NCBI GenBank assembly: GCA_944472155.2
Contig: OX235279.1
Span: 159,114,199 to 159,178,198 of the forward strand
DNA: 64,000 bases
Source of the DNA: Trichobilharzia szidati
Lineage: Eukaryota; Platyhelminthes; Trematoda; Strigeidida; Schistosomatidae
Reading direction: 5' to 3'
The notes beneath the pieces were generated by a model. It saw only the letters and a list, made by a program, of their open reading frames with translations. It made no database searches and had not been told where the DNA came from. The position numbers and the translations under genes are program-made. Positions 49,201 to 61,168 of this stretch are shown one piece after another (the stretch's first letter is position 1; each line of letters starts with the position of its first letter).

Positions 49201-49614
49201 CTCACTATTATACAATGTCTCATTTGCATGTGAACGTATGTCAGAATGGTCGTCGCTCTTAGCGATTTATAAGGTCCTCACTTTCTGAAAGTTTCCCAAT
49301 CGAAAAGAGCACTGTATCTGTATAAAACACAGTGAAATAACGTCAGAATAGTCAAATGTTGCATTTATATTCACAACAGGTGCTTGCAAACCACGCATAA
49401 CACAACCACACAAAACCGTACACTACAGCACCTACACATGACAAACCAAAAATCCTATTGACCGCTGAGGGACGAGAAAACCAGAAGCGAGGTAAATTTA
49501 AAACGTGATAACGCTTATCCTCACCCTTATCCTTACACCTTCTCATCGGTAGTCCAGCGTACTCCTGTGTCGTTGCTCCCCACAGTCTAACGCACAATCC
49601 AGTCAACCACAATT

Positions 49615-50135
49615 ACGAATATCATCGGTGATAATAGGTGGTCATCTTGTCTTACTCCTGTATGCACTTCGAACGCCTCACTGAGTTTCCCGTTGTGGAT
49701 CATCTGACACGTGGCATTTTCACAATTGATATGATTATGAACAATAAATTGTGTTCGAAACGTCATCCAGTAAATAATACTGTTTCACTGTGTGGTATAC
49801 CTAATGAACAAACTAATATGGAATTACGTGGTACTGACATTTGGATGTTAATTGAGATTGATAAAGACTTGAGGTACGCCATAGTGTTGATGTAGCTTAC
49901 AAATTACTTCTCGGTCTACGCTGTTGAAGGTGTTTTCGAAGCCGATGATCTTGAGGTGGAGAGAGGTTTGACTGCCATTCTATGCTCTGCTTGATGATGA
50001 TGCATAGAGTTTCAATTTTATCAGCAGGTGGTCTACCTTTCCTGAATCTAGCCAGCTTGTTCCGGCGGGTGGCGGAGTTCTGTATCCAGTGCATCTTTTA
50101 TCCTTTCTAGGATGATGCGACTTGCGGTTAAATGC
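49615..50135 (-). pseudogene. RTE RT fragment interrupted by a PLE end
   Basis: Matches the minus-strand RTE at 14930-15260 on both sides of an insertion at about 49719-49840. The frame 50094-49897 keeps ADKIETLCIIIKQSIEWQS, a decayed form of DQVATLRIIIEQSLEWQS. Confidence 0.75.
49719..49840 (+). mobile_element. PLE 3'-terminal segment inserted in an RTE
   Basis: Matches the last 120 bp of the PLE at 20949-24237 from CACAATTGATATGATTATGA to AAACTAATATGGAATT. Its hairpin uses GAACA and TGTTC and is followed by GAAACGTC. Flanked by ACGTGGCA and ACGTGGTA, a possible imperfect target duplication. Confidence 0.75.
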
Positions 50136-50664
50136 TTTGAATCTTAACTGTTGCGAAGCAGCAGATCATCACTTATTTGTCTACAAATCCATTGACAGGT
50201 AGGTCGTTTGAAGGGAGTGTATTTCGACAGTGATGAAGAGTGGCCACAGTAAGTTGATTGCTAATTTGATATGAATTCTGGGGTGTAGGCTTATTTCACT
50301 AACTTTGATCCGAAAGTATAAAACACTTGGGTTTTATTAACAGTGGGAATTGGTGAATTATTTCAGTGACAAACAGCAAAATAATTTAGTACTATAAACC
50401 AACTTCTTCGTTATTTAACATAATCACACACATAACATAATCATATGTATAAATGTCTTTCTTCGCAATAATTCCTCTTGGATATCAAGACACTATTACG
50501 CATTAACACGAACACAATACAGGACAATATCGCTTTCTTCGGCCACAGAAGCCTAAAACTACTTAATTAGACCTCATTTTCACAAAAATGAACGCTTGTA
50601 ACGCCTCTATTGGGCATGAACACGACAACCCATACAATGTGCGAGAATACATTGCGATAGCCTT

Positions 50665-51355
50665 TAACTTCACCCCATGAGAAGACTCTGGAAGATCTGA
50701 ATTTCGCGGATGATATGTGTCACACAGACTCGAAAACTTGAAAGCGAAAACCAACAAACTGGCTGATGAGGCAACGAAAACAGGACTGCACGTGAACACA
50801 GAAAAGACGCAGGTGATGAAGATAACCAGTCAACAAAAACAACCTGCGCCAATCACCATCAACGGGAATTATTTTTAACAGAGGTTCCTTCCCTCACTTA
50901 TCTAGGAAGCATCGTTCCAACTACAGACAGGCACGCCAAATGGGTGAGGATGTCAAAGTCAGAATCGGAAAGGTAAGATACACATGCCTACATCAACCTG
51001 AAACCAGTTCGTAAATCTCCTGCACTCAGCATGACAAGGAACAAGATTTGCATTTTCAGCACCAATGTCAAGTTGGTCCTTCTATACGGGTCACAAACTT
51101 TGCGTATCACGAAAAGGATTTCCAACAGGCCACTTCAGACTTCCATCAACAGCTGCCTTCACTCCACAGTGAAGACCAAATGGCCAGAAAGGATAAGCAA
51201 CAGGGATCTCTGGGAGCGAACCAGCCCGGAACCGATCATGCAACAAATATGTAGTGGAAAATGGACATGGATTGGGCATACTGTGAGAAAACCATCAAGT
51301 GACATCACACGACAGGTCATCGCTCGAGTGTATCAACTAGCAGTCTCACCATAGT
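50665..51355 (+). pseudogene. RTE RT C-terminal half
   Basis: Broken plus-strand RTE: LEDLNFADDM (motif C), LKAKTNKLADEATKTGLHVN, KTQVMKITSQQKQPAPITING, SLTYLGSIV, FSTNVKLVLLYGSQT and WTWIGHTVRKPSSDITRQVI. Multiple frame changes. It ends next to the CR1-like 3' UTR of the right-hand inverted arm. Confidence 0.85.
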
Positions 51356-51567
51356 AGAGCATTCAGTTGATTTTGTCCTTCTAGATGAGTGCGCTTACCA
51401 AAACACACTCGTCTCAGCCATCTGAGCAGCACTTTTGTTGTTGTTGTTCTTCATAAGCAACTCACTCATCTAAAATCTAAGATGATGGTGCATGGTTGGT
51501 CAACACTGACTCTCATCTTAAACGTACAGTTTACAATTTATTTAGAATAGTAGGCTAGATGCCTGTG

Positions 51568-53556
51568 TTAATCCTTTCGATTTGTTGCACACAGGAGGTC
51601 CAATCTCGCCTTGAATGAATCAACGGATGGTGCTGATACGATGTGTTCCGGTACGGAGTTCCATTGGTTCACAATTCGATGCGAAAAGCGGATCTCCACA
51701 CGCAGATGATTCGACCGCGGTTTTTGAACCTTGAGGTGATGTCCTCGCAATTCGGTGGTACCAGAAGGAAGAAATAAATTAGATAAATTAGCTCCAAAAT
51801 CATTTCTTAGGATACGGTATGCTAGTATTAGGTCACTCCTAAGTCGTCTGTATGACAGTGGAAATAAACCCAGTCGACTTAACCTCTCCTCATATGAGAG
51901 GGTTGAGAAACCCTTTATTAGCTTAGTTCCTACGCTTTGCACCCTTTCTAATAAGTCTATTTCGTATTTGAAACACGGGCTCGCTGCCTGGATCCCATAT
52001 TCCAAATTTGGTCTGACATAAGTCGGATATAATATACGAAATATATCAGCGTCAAAGTTCGCAAAAGCCTTGCTTGCGTATGGCCCATAATATTCGAAAA
52101 CCCTTAGTGGCTGCAGCTCTACAGTTTGTTGCTGTTTTCAAGTCATGCTGCACAACCACTCCCAAGTCCTTGTACTCAGTGACCACTGGGAGAGTAATGC
52201 CATTCATTGAGTAATTGTGCACGTGACCATGAGATACATGCATAACTACACTCTTGCTTAAGTTAATCTCCAAGGCCCAGTGCCTACACCAATCACTAAA
52301 CAAGTTTGAATCCTCCTGCAAAGCAAGTTGATCACTGTCATCGTGTAAAGCCCTCCATATCTTGATGTCATCGGCGAACAGTAAGCAGGATGACTTAACT
52401 ACCATTAACATAAATCGGGAAAAGAAGTGGGCCTAGAATTGTACCCTGAGGAACGCCACTCTTAACCGATTCCTATGTTGATAAAACCCCGTTAACTCGT
52501 ACTCTTTGTCTTCTGTCCTTTAGAAAGTCTTGAATCCAGTCGGCGACCACTTTATTGATTCCCAGACTACCTAACTTTACTAGAAGACCTGAATGAGAAG
52601 CCCTGTCAAACGCCTTGCTAAGGTCGATGAATATGGCATCCACCGGTATATTAGCATCAACAATGACCTGCTCTCAAACCATCCTGTTCCACAGCGAAAA
52701 GTTTTTTCCCTTCAATGAACTGAATAATAGCATCACGAATTATTCTTTCTAGTAGTTTAACAACAATACTGGTCAAACTAACAGGACGATAGTTCTGAAC
52801 TAAGTTTCTAGATCCGGTTTTGAAGACCGGACTAATGATGGCATCTTTCCAGTCAGTCTCTTGGACATTTAAACTGGTCCAGAGACATATTGAAGATTAC
52901 CGACAATGGCTTGGCTCGGCAATATTTTCAGCCAATGCTGTTAATATACGTGGGTGGAGTTCATCAGGGCCGCTGGACTTACCAGGATTGAGCCTTAGAA
53001 GCCACTTTAGGACAGTATCCTTTCCAATGTATAAGGGTGCCATTTTCAAGTTACCTTCTGGAAAAGTTACAAAGCTGGTATCAATATTATCAGAGAATAC
53101 TTGACTAAAGTTCTTGGACAAAGCCTCAGCCTTGGTCAAGTTATCCTCAGCCATGTTTGTCTGGTCATCTTCAAGCATAAGAGGTGGGATAGCATCACTC
53201 TTACGTGTTCTTCTCTTGATATATGAGAAGAGTCTTTTTGGGCAGCCTGGTGAACTTTTAACTAACTGGGTTTCGTAGGCTATCATTGACTGGTGAATCA
53301 AGCTTCTACACTGGTTTCTGGTTTCACAGTATTTCAGCCGGAACTGCTGTAGCCCAGTAGAAACAAAGATATTCCAGAACCTTTTTCTCCGTCTTAGGAG
53401 TGTTATAGCTTGTCTATTTATCCATGGTGGCCGATTTGTTGGCCTTTTAGGAACCCTCCAGGGAATGAAATCAGTGGTAACCCTCTCAAGTGTATTCTTA
53501 AATCTATCCCATTCATCTTCAATGGATGAGACAATATTGACTGACCAGTCTTCCAC
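51568..53556 (-). pseudogene. CR1-like ORF2, inverted copy without endonuclease
   Basis: Same element as 2098-4846. The AP endonuclease domain is missing: about 690 bp corresponding to left positions 2160-2849 are deleted at 53546-53552, joined through a shared GA. The following frame (53556-52897) is continuous over the segment that is broken in the left copy and reaches GKSSGPDELHPRIL. A second deletion of about 47 bp lies at 52656-52662. The catalytic motif is intact here (FADD at about 52368-52379). The C-terminal part is 52005-51568. Confidence 0.88.
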
Positions 53557-53623
53557 TAATTAACCTAGCTCGTGAAATTTGTTCCCGATACTACGTATAT
53601 TAGTGTACACTACCTTCAGCTTC

Positions 53624-54590
53624 CTATGCCGTCTGACTTATCCACACAGGTCTTGGAAGCATACCTTTCCAAGACCTGACTATTCGAAAACCCACCAGTT
53701 TAAGGTTAGTCTCACCATTTTTACGTCTTGTTCCTAGCTGGGACAAAACTTCTTTTTCTTTAAGTCTGTCTTCAGGAGATAAATCAGGTCTGACTGAAAT
53801 TCCTGACCCGGCAAGCTTGTGTACATTAGCCAGTAGATGATTACATTCATCAGGAGAACCTAAGACTACTTTAAGCAACCTACACTGATTACAACATTCA
53901 TCATCTCTTTTGCCTTTTCTAATCAGCTTGTTAATCGATACTCCAGGGAAATTCGCTGGGAGCATCTTCCTTATAATACTACTCACTAATTGAAGGTCCT
54001 GATCCTGCCTTTTCACGGGATCAGATTCTTTGGACTTTTCTAAATTTCCAACAATCATGTTAGAGTCTAAGGAGAGCTTGTCGTATTTAGCAGTGGTTAC
54101 GCCTTTTCTCACCACTATTGATGCAGCCTGGCTACAGGTGACAGACGTTTGCCTACCATCAATATTACTATATTTCTTCCGATTGCTTATTTTTGTTACC
54201 CACTTATCATCTGCCTGCAGTTGCTTCTCAGGGCTGCTGCAGTTTTTGATGGAACAATCGAGATCAGTGTCTGCACCACCTTCATGGCGAACTTCGCTTA
54301 CAGTGTTCTCTGGTGCCGAGATGCTGTGTACAGCTTCCGTTTTGTTACCTTTTCGCTTACTAAGACGCTTCGAACGCCTAGTAGGTTTTACTTCCGGGGT
54401 AACTGGGATAGTAACCGCCGGTGTGATAACATTCATGATGGCACTTACTGCGTCGTCTTTAGATGGGCAGTCCGTGTCACTCTAACCAGCCACGCTATCA
54501 TCAGGAAGTTCCATGGCTTTAGACAGTAGTTCGTGAGCCTCCCTTATTAAAGTCATCTTTGGGGAGCAACACATTCTGCACATCCAGTGG
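53624..54590 (-). pseudogene. CR1-like ORF1, inverted copy with longer frame
   Basis: A 270-codon frame (54436-53624) is unbroken where the left copy has a 40-bp deletion and an extra stop. It contains the basic region (RRSKRLSKRKGNK), a Cys-containing middle and the RNA-binding-like segment ending WKGMLPRPVWISQTA. The upstream in-frame TAG at the equivalent of left 1264-1266 is shared. The zinc-finger tail (HWMCRMCC) is at about 54580. Confidence 0.72.
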
Positions 54591-55749
54591 GATGTTGCAG
54601 CACTACAACGTTTGTATGCATAGGATAGATAATACACTGAATTTTCTAGATGTCTTGCTAAGCAGGCAAGAAGATGAGTCACTCAACAAAGGCGTGTATA
54701 TAACAATAATAATAATAATATATTCTCATTTTGTACATGAGGGACGCCAGTTTACAGGCATCATCAATATGACAAATTACATATACGATTAATAAACACA
54801 TTTAATAATAGTAATTTAATAAAATACATTTTTCCCACCTGTGTAGGACACACCAATTGTACAGGCATGGATAAGTATTATTTAAATTACATAAATTTGG
54901 TTCATGCTTAAATAATGTGGTTGCAATCATTTTGTCTACGGGAACAATATGATAACTAGTCATTCAATGGAGCACATCAAGAAATATAGAAATATTGTCT
55001 TCGCATTAACAAAAAAAACCCACGTATGTTCTGGATGGATTACAAATACTTGGAAAAAAAATAAAGCTTGAAGTAATTCCTCCATATAACTTTGGTGTGT
55101 ACGGCATCGAGTCTTATTCTTGATTTATATCCAAATTTGGTAATAATTTAAAATAAGTAATACACTTGTATACTTTTTTCAGCATTTTCTTCGTAACATC
55201 ACAAGTGAATTGTACTCAATGTAGACTAATAATAATAACAGTTTATATTTTCTTATAAACGGGTGTTTTCAAGAAATGCAAGCTATTTTTGCAGACACCA
55301 TCAGTTATGTTGTAGGTTACAATCGTGAAGTATTATAAATCAATACTCTTTTATTGGAATAAAGGTATATTTCACAGCTGTAATCCAGGTTGCGTCGTTG
55401 GTGAAGGTAATGCGTAATTCACGAGGGAATTGTAAGATATGGGACCAATAATGTTTGCAGATCATCTGTCATTGTAAATGGTCAAATATCCAAATTCTTC
55501 ATTCTCATTCAAAAAGTCAAATTGAAGCTAAAATGGTGAGGAAAAAGAAGACAAACAACAGCAACGCAAAAGAAAGCAAGTGGAGTCCTCAAGGAGTGAT
55601 TAATACGCATATATACATTTATATTCTGTTTAGTAACTATAGTTATTTTGGTGCACTAACTAACTAGTCCCGTGATGCTAACTTTTATATTGTGTGAACT
55701 AATATTATTGTCCTGTGTAAAAATGCCTATCATGTACTTCCAATAATAT

Positions 55750-56185
55750 TGAAATTTATAATTGCAGTTTGTTGTAACTACACGTTTCATGAACTTAAAA
55801 TATCTATGTAGGGTGAGAAAGAGGGTGTCATCTTTGAGCAGTCTGGTGACTGAGGAGATGAACACTGCAAGTGTTTGCATAGCGCACATCAGCTAGCTGG
55901 TAGTCTATTCCAAATGACTGAAAACTTATTTAAGAAGAAGTTGTACGGCATGTAAGTCTGACAATGCTCTATAGCAGCTAGGTTGTGATGATTTCTAAGA
56001 TTGTAACTGATGACAGCGGTAGGTTTAATTATTGGCTCGGAGGAGTGCACAAGCAGATTAGTTAGCCTGTACTAAAATATTAGGTTTAGCTTAAGACGTC
56101 TTTTCCAGAGTGGTTCTAATCTCAGTCTGCCGCAACGATCATAGTATTCAAGACCACTTTCTAAACCAAGACTTCTTATAAAAAA
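55750..56185 (-). pseudogene. Non-LTR ORF2 C-terminal fragment
   Basis: Minus strand reads SLGLESGLEYYDRCGRLRLE, PLWKRRLKLNLIF, a stop, then YRLTNLLVHSSEPII and FSVIWNRLPAS, the usual C-terminal pattern of CR1/Jockey-type ORF2 proteins (ending in WNxLP). One stop interrupts it. Confidence 0.65.
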
Positions 56186-56504
56186 GCACATTCAAAGGAC
56201 AATACATACACTTCCTTAGTTACGTGCTCATTAAACATAAAAGAAATATTGTTAAGTGTCTTACGTGCAAGGTAAGAAAGATATGTACGGACGATCACTT
56301 ACAGAGGGAATTTGAATATATTCATACTTCCATGACAGAGGTAGGCTATCCAAATAGCTTCATTAGGAATATATGATAGCATCAGATAGAAAATCTGCTA
56401 CGACGATGCCACAAAAGAAACCTGTATTTAATTGGTTCTTGTCAGGTGAGATTCTGTCCCATAAACTTTCCAGGAGTACAAGAAAAACATTTTATACAGT
56501 AAAC

Positions 56505-56850
56505 CTGCGTTTGCTGAAGAAGGACTATATCTCATTACGTAGGATGTTAAAGGTTTTCGGCAGGTTAAGCTGTGCCACTTAACCAGCTTGTTAATATTCT
56601 GGTCGACAGGCACTCGGATTCATGTGAAAAATGGACTGAATCCATTCCATCTAACTCACACCACCCTCTTCATTCACAACTCTCCCTTTGTATCTCAACA
56701 GGCACGACCAGAAGACTGTATATAGAAAACTATATGCTCGCACTAGCAAGTACAAAAACTCAACCATATCCTACTTAGCTCGTGTTCTGAGTGATTAAGA
56801 AAGCATTAGGCGTGAAACTTATAGCTTGTTAAATAATCAGTAGAACAATT
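56505..56850 (+). pseudogene. Family B LINE 3' fragment
   Basis: LLKKDYISLRRMLKVFGR, then QLVNILVDRHSDSCEKWTES and NSHHPLHSQLSLCIST, close to 12520-12830. Frameshifted. Its 3' UTR runs into the palindrome's left arm. Confidence 0.78.
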
Positions 56851-58379
56851 GGATCTCGTCTCTCCAGCTCATACCATTTATAGGTATCACGTTTTCTTTC
56901 GTTTCTTTTCCTCTTCTTCCCCTCTCTCTCCTTTGTTACACAGGTTTATATATACAAAGTTAGTTGAACAGTAATCTCAGAGATAATTGTCATTTAGTCA
57001 CGGACTAAGTCAGTGTATGAGAAGTAACAATCCATGAAAAAAATCCACGAATAATCTCAGTCAATCGAGAAAGTTGACAAATTACGGCAAGAGTAAACAA
57101 TAGACAGCTTGATTTGACTAATCAGATAGCTCAGCGTTACAAATGGTTCCTAGTCATAATCCTCTTTGGAAGTGTCGCCTAGATTTGGTTTTTGACTTCT
57201 CTGTAGATAATGTGTTGATAGGGAGGAATAAAACATGCATGTGTGGAGGGATAAAAACTTTGGAAAAGTATCGGAGGGCTATTGACAGTTATATATTCAG
57301 ATGCAACCACTCTATATGAGGAAGTCTGCATAAGTTGGTAAGTCGTACATAACTGGTGATTTTTTAGACACTTTCTTCTCGAAATCAAAGCTCTCCCTTA
57401 GTAACATATTGCGTATATGCAACCAGTATCTGCTGCAGCTGGAGAAATAGAGAATACATTAGTTTGATATGTCTATAACCACTTCTATGAGAATCTGGGA
57501 CCAGTTTTCGCAGCATGTTAGAGATATATACCCTATATGATTCATTTTTATTACATATATCATAGATAAACTTCTTTGTAAATTAAGTACCACTTTTCAC
57601 CTAGAAGAATCTGATTGACTGCTTCAAGATCGTCTGAAGTTGGCGTCTACTCTTTACTGTTGCCCCGACTCCTACAATTACCGAACAACAACAATAGAAT
57701 TAAATTACTATACACAGCGAAATCTCACTCTGTTCCCAAACCATCACTAGAAAGCTAAACAATCACGACTTATTGGGTCACAATGCGCGTTTATCAACGA
57801 TCAACAGAAATCAGTAACTAAGACCATCACAGCATAGTATAGTACAGTACATGATATGAAAAGTTAACATATCAAACCTCGTTACTCACCTCTAACCTTG
57901 GTCACTTATACCACTATTCCTCCTTTGGTCGCTATCAGCATCTCCACCCATCTCATCCTCATCGCTCGAATCGGATAAAACAATATCCTCATCTACACTA
58001 GATTGAACACCGGGTGCAGGAATGAGCTCTGGGGGGAACAGCTTTTGTTCATGTGAGTCAGCAATACCTCACCTCATTCAATAGAATTAATTATAAAATG
58101 TGTACATACCCAACTACACTCACCACTCACACGGTCATCCCTGTTAACACTGGTCACATTGTAAATCGGAGTAGTTTCAGAAGACCTCGGATTCTCCTGT
58201 GCTCAGCCTGTCTGTTGTCGTGAAATTCAACTTTTTGAGTATTTCTCTTCCCTTTCGCCGCAGTTGGTCGTGGGATCCATGGTCGTTTGGGATATCCGTT
58301 TAAGTGAAGACCTTGTGAAATTTTTCAACCAGGTATATTGCGGCCAAGCTCATTCTTGTGTTCCACTACTAGTTCCAAA
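56797..58379 (-). repeat. Left arm of a giant palindrome
   Basis: Inverted homologue of 58388-59540. The innermost part pairs with coordinate sum 116767. A 450-bp block (57007-57456) is present only in this arm and shows no recognisable feature. The distal part includes the family B 3' end and a CT-rich run (56920-56935) facing an AG-rich run in the other arm. Confidence 0.93.
58177..58353 (-). pseudogene. Open segment of the right arm, mirrored with a premature stop
   Basis: Mirror of 58414-58590. Here a CAA codon is changed to TAA after VFT, and other residues differ (ILKKL for IPKKL, LSTGE for LNTGE). If the segment is coding, this arm is the damaged copy. Confidence 0.45.
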
Positions 58380-58413
58380 TCAATGCTTTTGGAATTAGTA
58401 GTGGAACACAAGA

Positions 58414-58590
58414 ATGAGCTTGGCCGCAATATACCTGGTTGAAAAATTTCACAACGTCTTCACTCAAACGGATATCCCAAACGACCATGGATCCCACGAC
58501 CAACTGCGGCGAAAGGGAAGAGAAATACCCAAAAAGTTGAATTTCACGACAACAGACAGGCTGAACACAGGAGAATCCGAGGTCTTCTGA
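58414..58590 (+). CDS. Hypothetical 58-codon open segment, possible exon
   Basis: Starts at ATG and reads MSLAAIYLVEKFHN, then FTQTDIPNDHGSHDQL and RRKGREIPKKLNFTTT. No domain recognised. Shifting by one base after LNTG gives a further open stretch (ENPRSSETTPIYNVTSVNRD) reaching a GTGAGT donor-like site at 58636. That suggests a host-gene exon with a one-base error, or a pseudogene. Being arm-internal, it is duplicated in the left arm. Confidence 0.35.
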   Translation: MSLAAIYLVEKFHNVFTQTDIPNDHGSHDQLRRKGREIPKKLNFTTTDRLNTGESEVF

Positions 58591-58705
58591 AACTACTCCG
58601 ATTTACAATGTGACCAGTGTTAACAGGGATGACCGTGTGAGTGGTGAGTGCAGTTGGGTATGTTCACATTTTATAAGGACATGTTAATTCTATTGAATGA
58701 AGTGA

Positions 58706-58882
58706 GGTATTGCTGACTCACGTGAACAAAAGCTGTTCCCCCCAGAGCTCATTCCTGCACCCGGTGTTCAATCTAGTGTAGATGAGGATATTGTTTTATC
58801 CGATTCGAGCGATGAGGATGAGATGGGTGGAGATGCTGATAGCGACCAAAGGAGGAATAGTGGTATAAGTGACCAAGGTTAG
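58706..58882 (+). CDS. Hypothetical acidic open segment, possible exon
   Basis: Open from 58706 to TAG at 58880-58882: REQKLFPPELIPAPG, then VLSDSSDEDEMGGDADSDQR. The Ser/Asp/Glu cluster resembles acidic, casein-kinase-type tails of nuclear proteins. AG precedes it and GTGAGT follows just after the stop (58885-58890). Another short open piece behind an AG acceptor-like site lies at 59102-59175 (VKSRRQLQTILKQSIRFF). Splicing cannot be settled from sequence alone. Confidence 0.35.
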   Translation, partial: GIADSREQKLFPPELIPAPGVQSSVDEDIVLSDSSDEDEMGGDADSDQRRNSGISDQG

Positions 58883-59540
58883 AGGTGAGTAACGAGGTTT
58901 GATATGTTAACTTTTCATATCATGTACTGTACTATACTATGCTGTGATGGTCTTAGTTACTGATTTCTGTTGATCGTTGATAAACGCGCATTGTGACCCA
59001 ATAAGTCGTGATTGTTTAGCTTTCTAGTGATGGTTTGGGAACAGAGTGAGATTTCGCTGTGTATAGTAATTTAATTCTATTGTTGTTGTTCGGTAATTGT
59101 AGGAGTCGGGGCAACAGTAAAGAGTAGACGCCAACTTCAGACGATCTTGAAGCAGTCAATCAGATTCTTCTAGGTGAAAAGTGGTACTTAATTTACAAAG
59201 AAGTTTATCTATGATACATGTAATAAAAATGAATCATATAGGGTATATATCTCTAACATGCTGCGGAAACTGGTCCCAGATTCTCATAGAAGTGGTTATA
59301 GACATATCAAACTAATGTAATGTAGTCCGTGACTAAATGACAATTATCTCTGAGATTACTGTTCAACTAACTTTGTATATATAAACCTGTGTAACAAAGG
59401 AGAGAGAGAGAGAGAGAGGGAGAAGAGGAAAAGAAACGAAAGAAAACGTGACACCTATATGTGGTATGAGTTGGGAAGACGAGATCCAATTTTTCTACTG
59501 ATTATTTAACAAGCTATAAGTTTCACGCCTAATGCTTTTT

Positions 59541-60377
59541 TAATAGTTAGACCTGGTTCAATTTAGACCTAAATTAATCACTCTTACAAAATCTTCTTCA
59601 CCGCTTCATGATCTTAGTTGTACTCTGTCTAGTGTGCAAATACTAACGAACTGAATCAAGGTAAAAAGACTTGATATGACTAGCGTGACTGGAACAGAGT
59701 CATATTTACACAAAAGCAATATGAGATTTGATAAAAATAAGAGATTATGACTTATCTGCGTTCGGGACAGTTGTAAGCTCGGAGGCTGTGCCGGATGACA
59801 GCACAACGAGAGAGCGAAACCAAAACCGTGCTCAAGATACGCGAGTCGAAGGAGGAAATGGTGAGTCCGTTCAAACAAAAGTGTGAAGGTCCAATATACA
59901 CTACAGGTTATCCCCATCTTAGAAGGTTGGTGGGAAAACAGCAAGCTTCGATGTCTAAAAGTAGCAAGATTGTGTACAATAACAGTGAATGGACAGGAAG
60001 GTGTGAAGATAGTAATAAAATATTTTTTAGAAATATATTGTGAAAGGAAAGAATGAAGGGGAAAAAATTAAGGCAATTTATGGGCACTATATACATGATT
60101 AATGGCGTAAGACGGAATATAAGAAGAAATAACGCTGGTGCCCTGGTGCGATTTCAAGCTTCTGAGTTGTCTGGGATATTTTACATCGTTTATTTTTATT
60201 TATCTTTTTTATATATGTTTATTTATTTTGTTAACGACATACTATTACGGGCTGAATTATGTGGAGGTCTGATGGTTTACCTCCGTTTCCCAGGTTGTTA
60301 TAGCGGGAAGGTGACTCATTATGTCTAAGTTACATCTTAGACTAATACTCTATCCTTCCTCATCAACCAAAACTAGT
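59541..60377. other. No recognised feature
   Basis: Unassigned AT-rich DNA. Frames at 59606-59944 (minus) and 59795-60043 (plus) overlap on opposite strands and show no domain. Confidence 0.4.
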
Positions 60378-60640
60378 GGTAATGTAACAACAGAAGACAA
60401 GGGTCAGGCAACAGATCGTTTATTACGAAAAATCAACACGTATTATAGATTTTTATGTACATTATTGTAGGTCAATGTTAGTAGAAAATACAGTCTGTTG
60501 ATTGGTTGTTTCTCACACAAAGTTAACCTTGCATCTCTTGTAGCTGTGTCAGTTCATCTATATGTTAGCTGTATCCGCCTGTCCACCTTGACCTTTGACC
60601 TCAATTACTGTCAACCAATTTGGCCAGCAACCATCTCTCA
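60378..60640 (+). repeat. Possible solo-LTR fragment, copy b
   Basis: Similar to 42747-42990 from its TGTAAC start. A shorter local repeat, GACCTCAATTACTGTC, occurs at 60597 and again near 60675. Confidence 0.4.
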
Positions 60641-61168
60641 CCACAACATGACTAATAATTGATACATAAATATTGACCTCAATTACTGTCCACCACTTGG
60701 CTAGTAGACAGCTCTCACCACAGTAATACCAGAGGCAATCAATATACCAGCGTATTAGGAGGAATAAAGTAAAAGCAACAGAAAAGAATAGAAGAAGAGG
60801 TTAAGATTTCAAAATCAGAATAAGGTGTTACCAAAAACTTAAGTGGAATAAATGCGAGGGAACTAGTGTAACATGGAAGCGATACACCAAATTGAAATAA
60901 AACAAGGGAAATTGCTAACGCTGTGAAAACTGATGCAATGTACAGAGAAGTGTGTGTACAACCAATAGTTAAGAGTAGGTACAATCGCCAATTTTTTAAA
61001 TGTTGCAAGCTGTATAATTAAAGTCATACATACGTACTACGCGGTACGTCCAACGTTTGCGTTATATTTTTGCGTGATTCGTTACATAAGATTTATCTTG
61101 TTGTAATCCTTGCACAAGTTCTCTACTACCTCCATACCTATAACTATTAACTCTCATATCAAATAGTT
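60641..61168. other. Probable 5' UTR or flank of the right-edge retrotransposon
   Basis: No coding sequence. The boundary between flank and element cannot be placed from one copy. Confidence 0.35.

Larger units (their letters stand above)
51440..55749 (-). repeat. Arm 2 of the long inverted duplication
   Basis: Partner of 1-4975. It ends at 55749 only because the window starts at the matching point; the real boundary may lie further right. 54700-55749 is non-coding flank equal to 1-1049. A PLE scrap (FLDVLLSRQED) lies at 54588-54698 on the plus strand. Confidence 0.93.
58388..59540 (+). repeat. Right arm of a giant palindrome
   Basis: Begins 8 bases after the left arm ends (spacer 58380-58387). 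It carries exon-like segments and ends in the AG run (59400-59430) and the mirrored LINE 3' end. It stops near ATGCTTTTTT at 59540. Confidence 0.93.

Noticed and set aside
59400..59430. AG-rich run as a telomere or origin signal
   Set aside because: It is a simple AG microsatellite mirrored by a CT run in the other palindrome arm.
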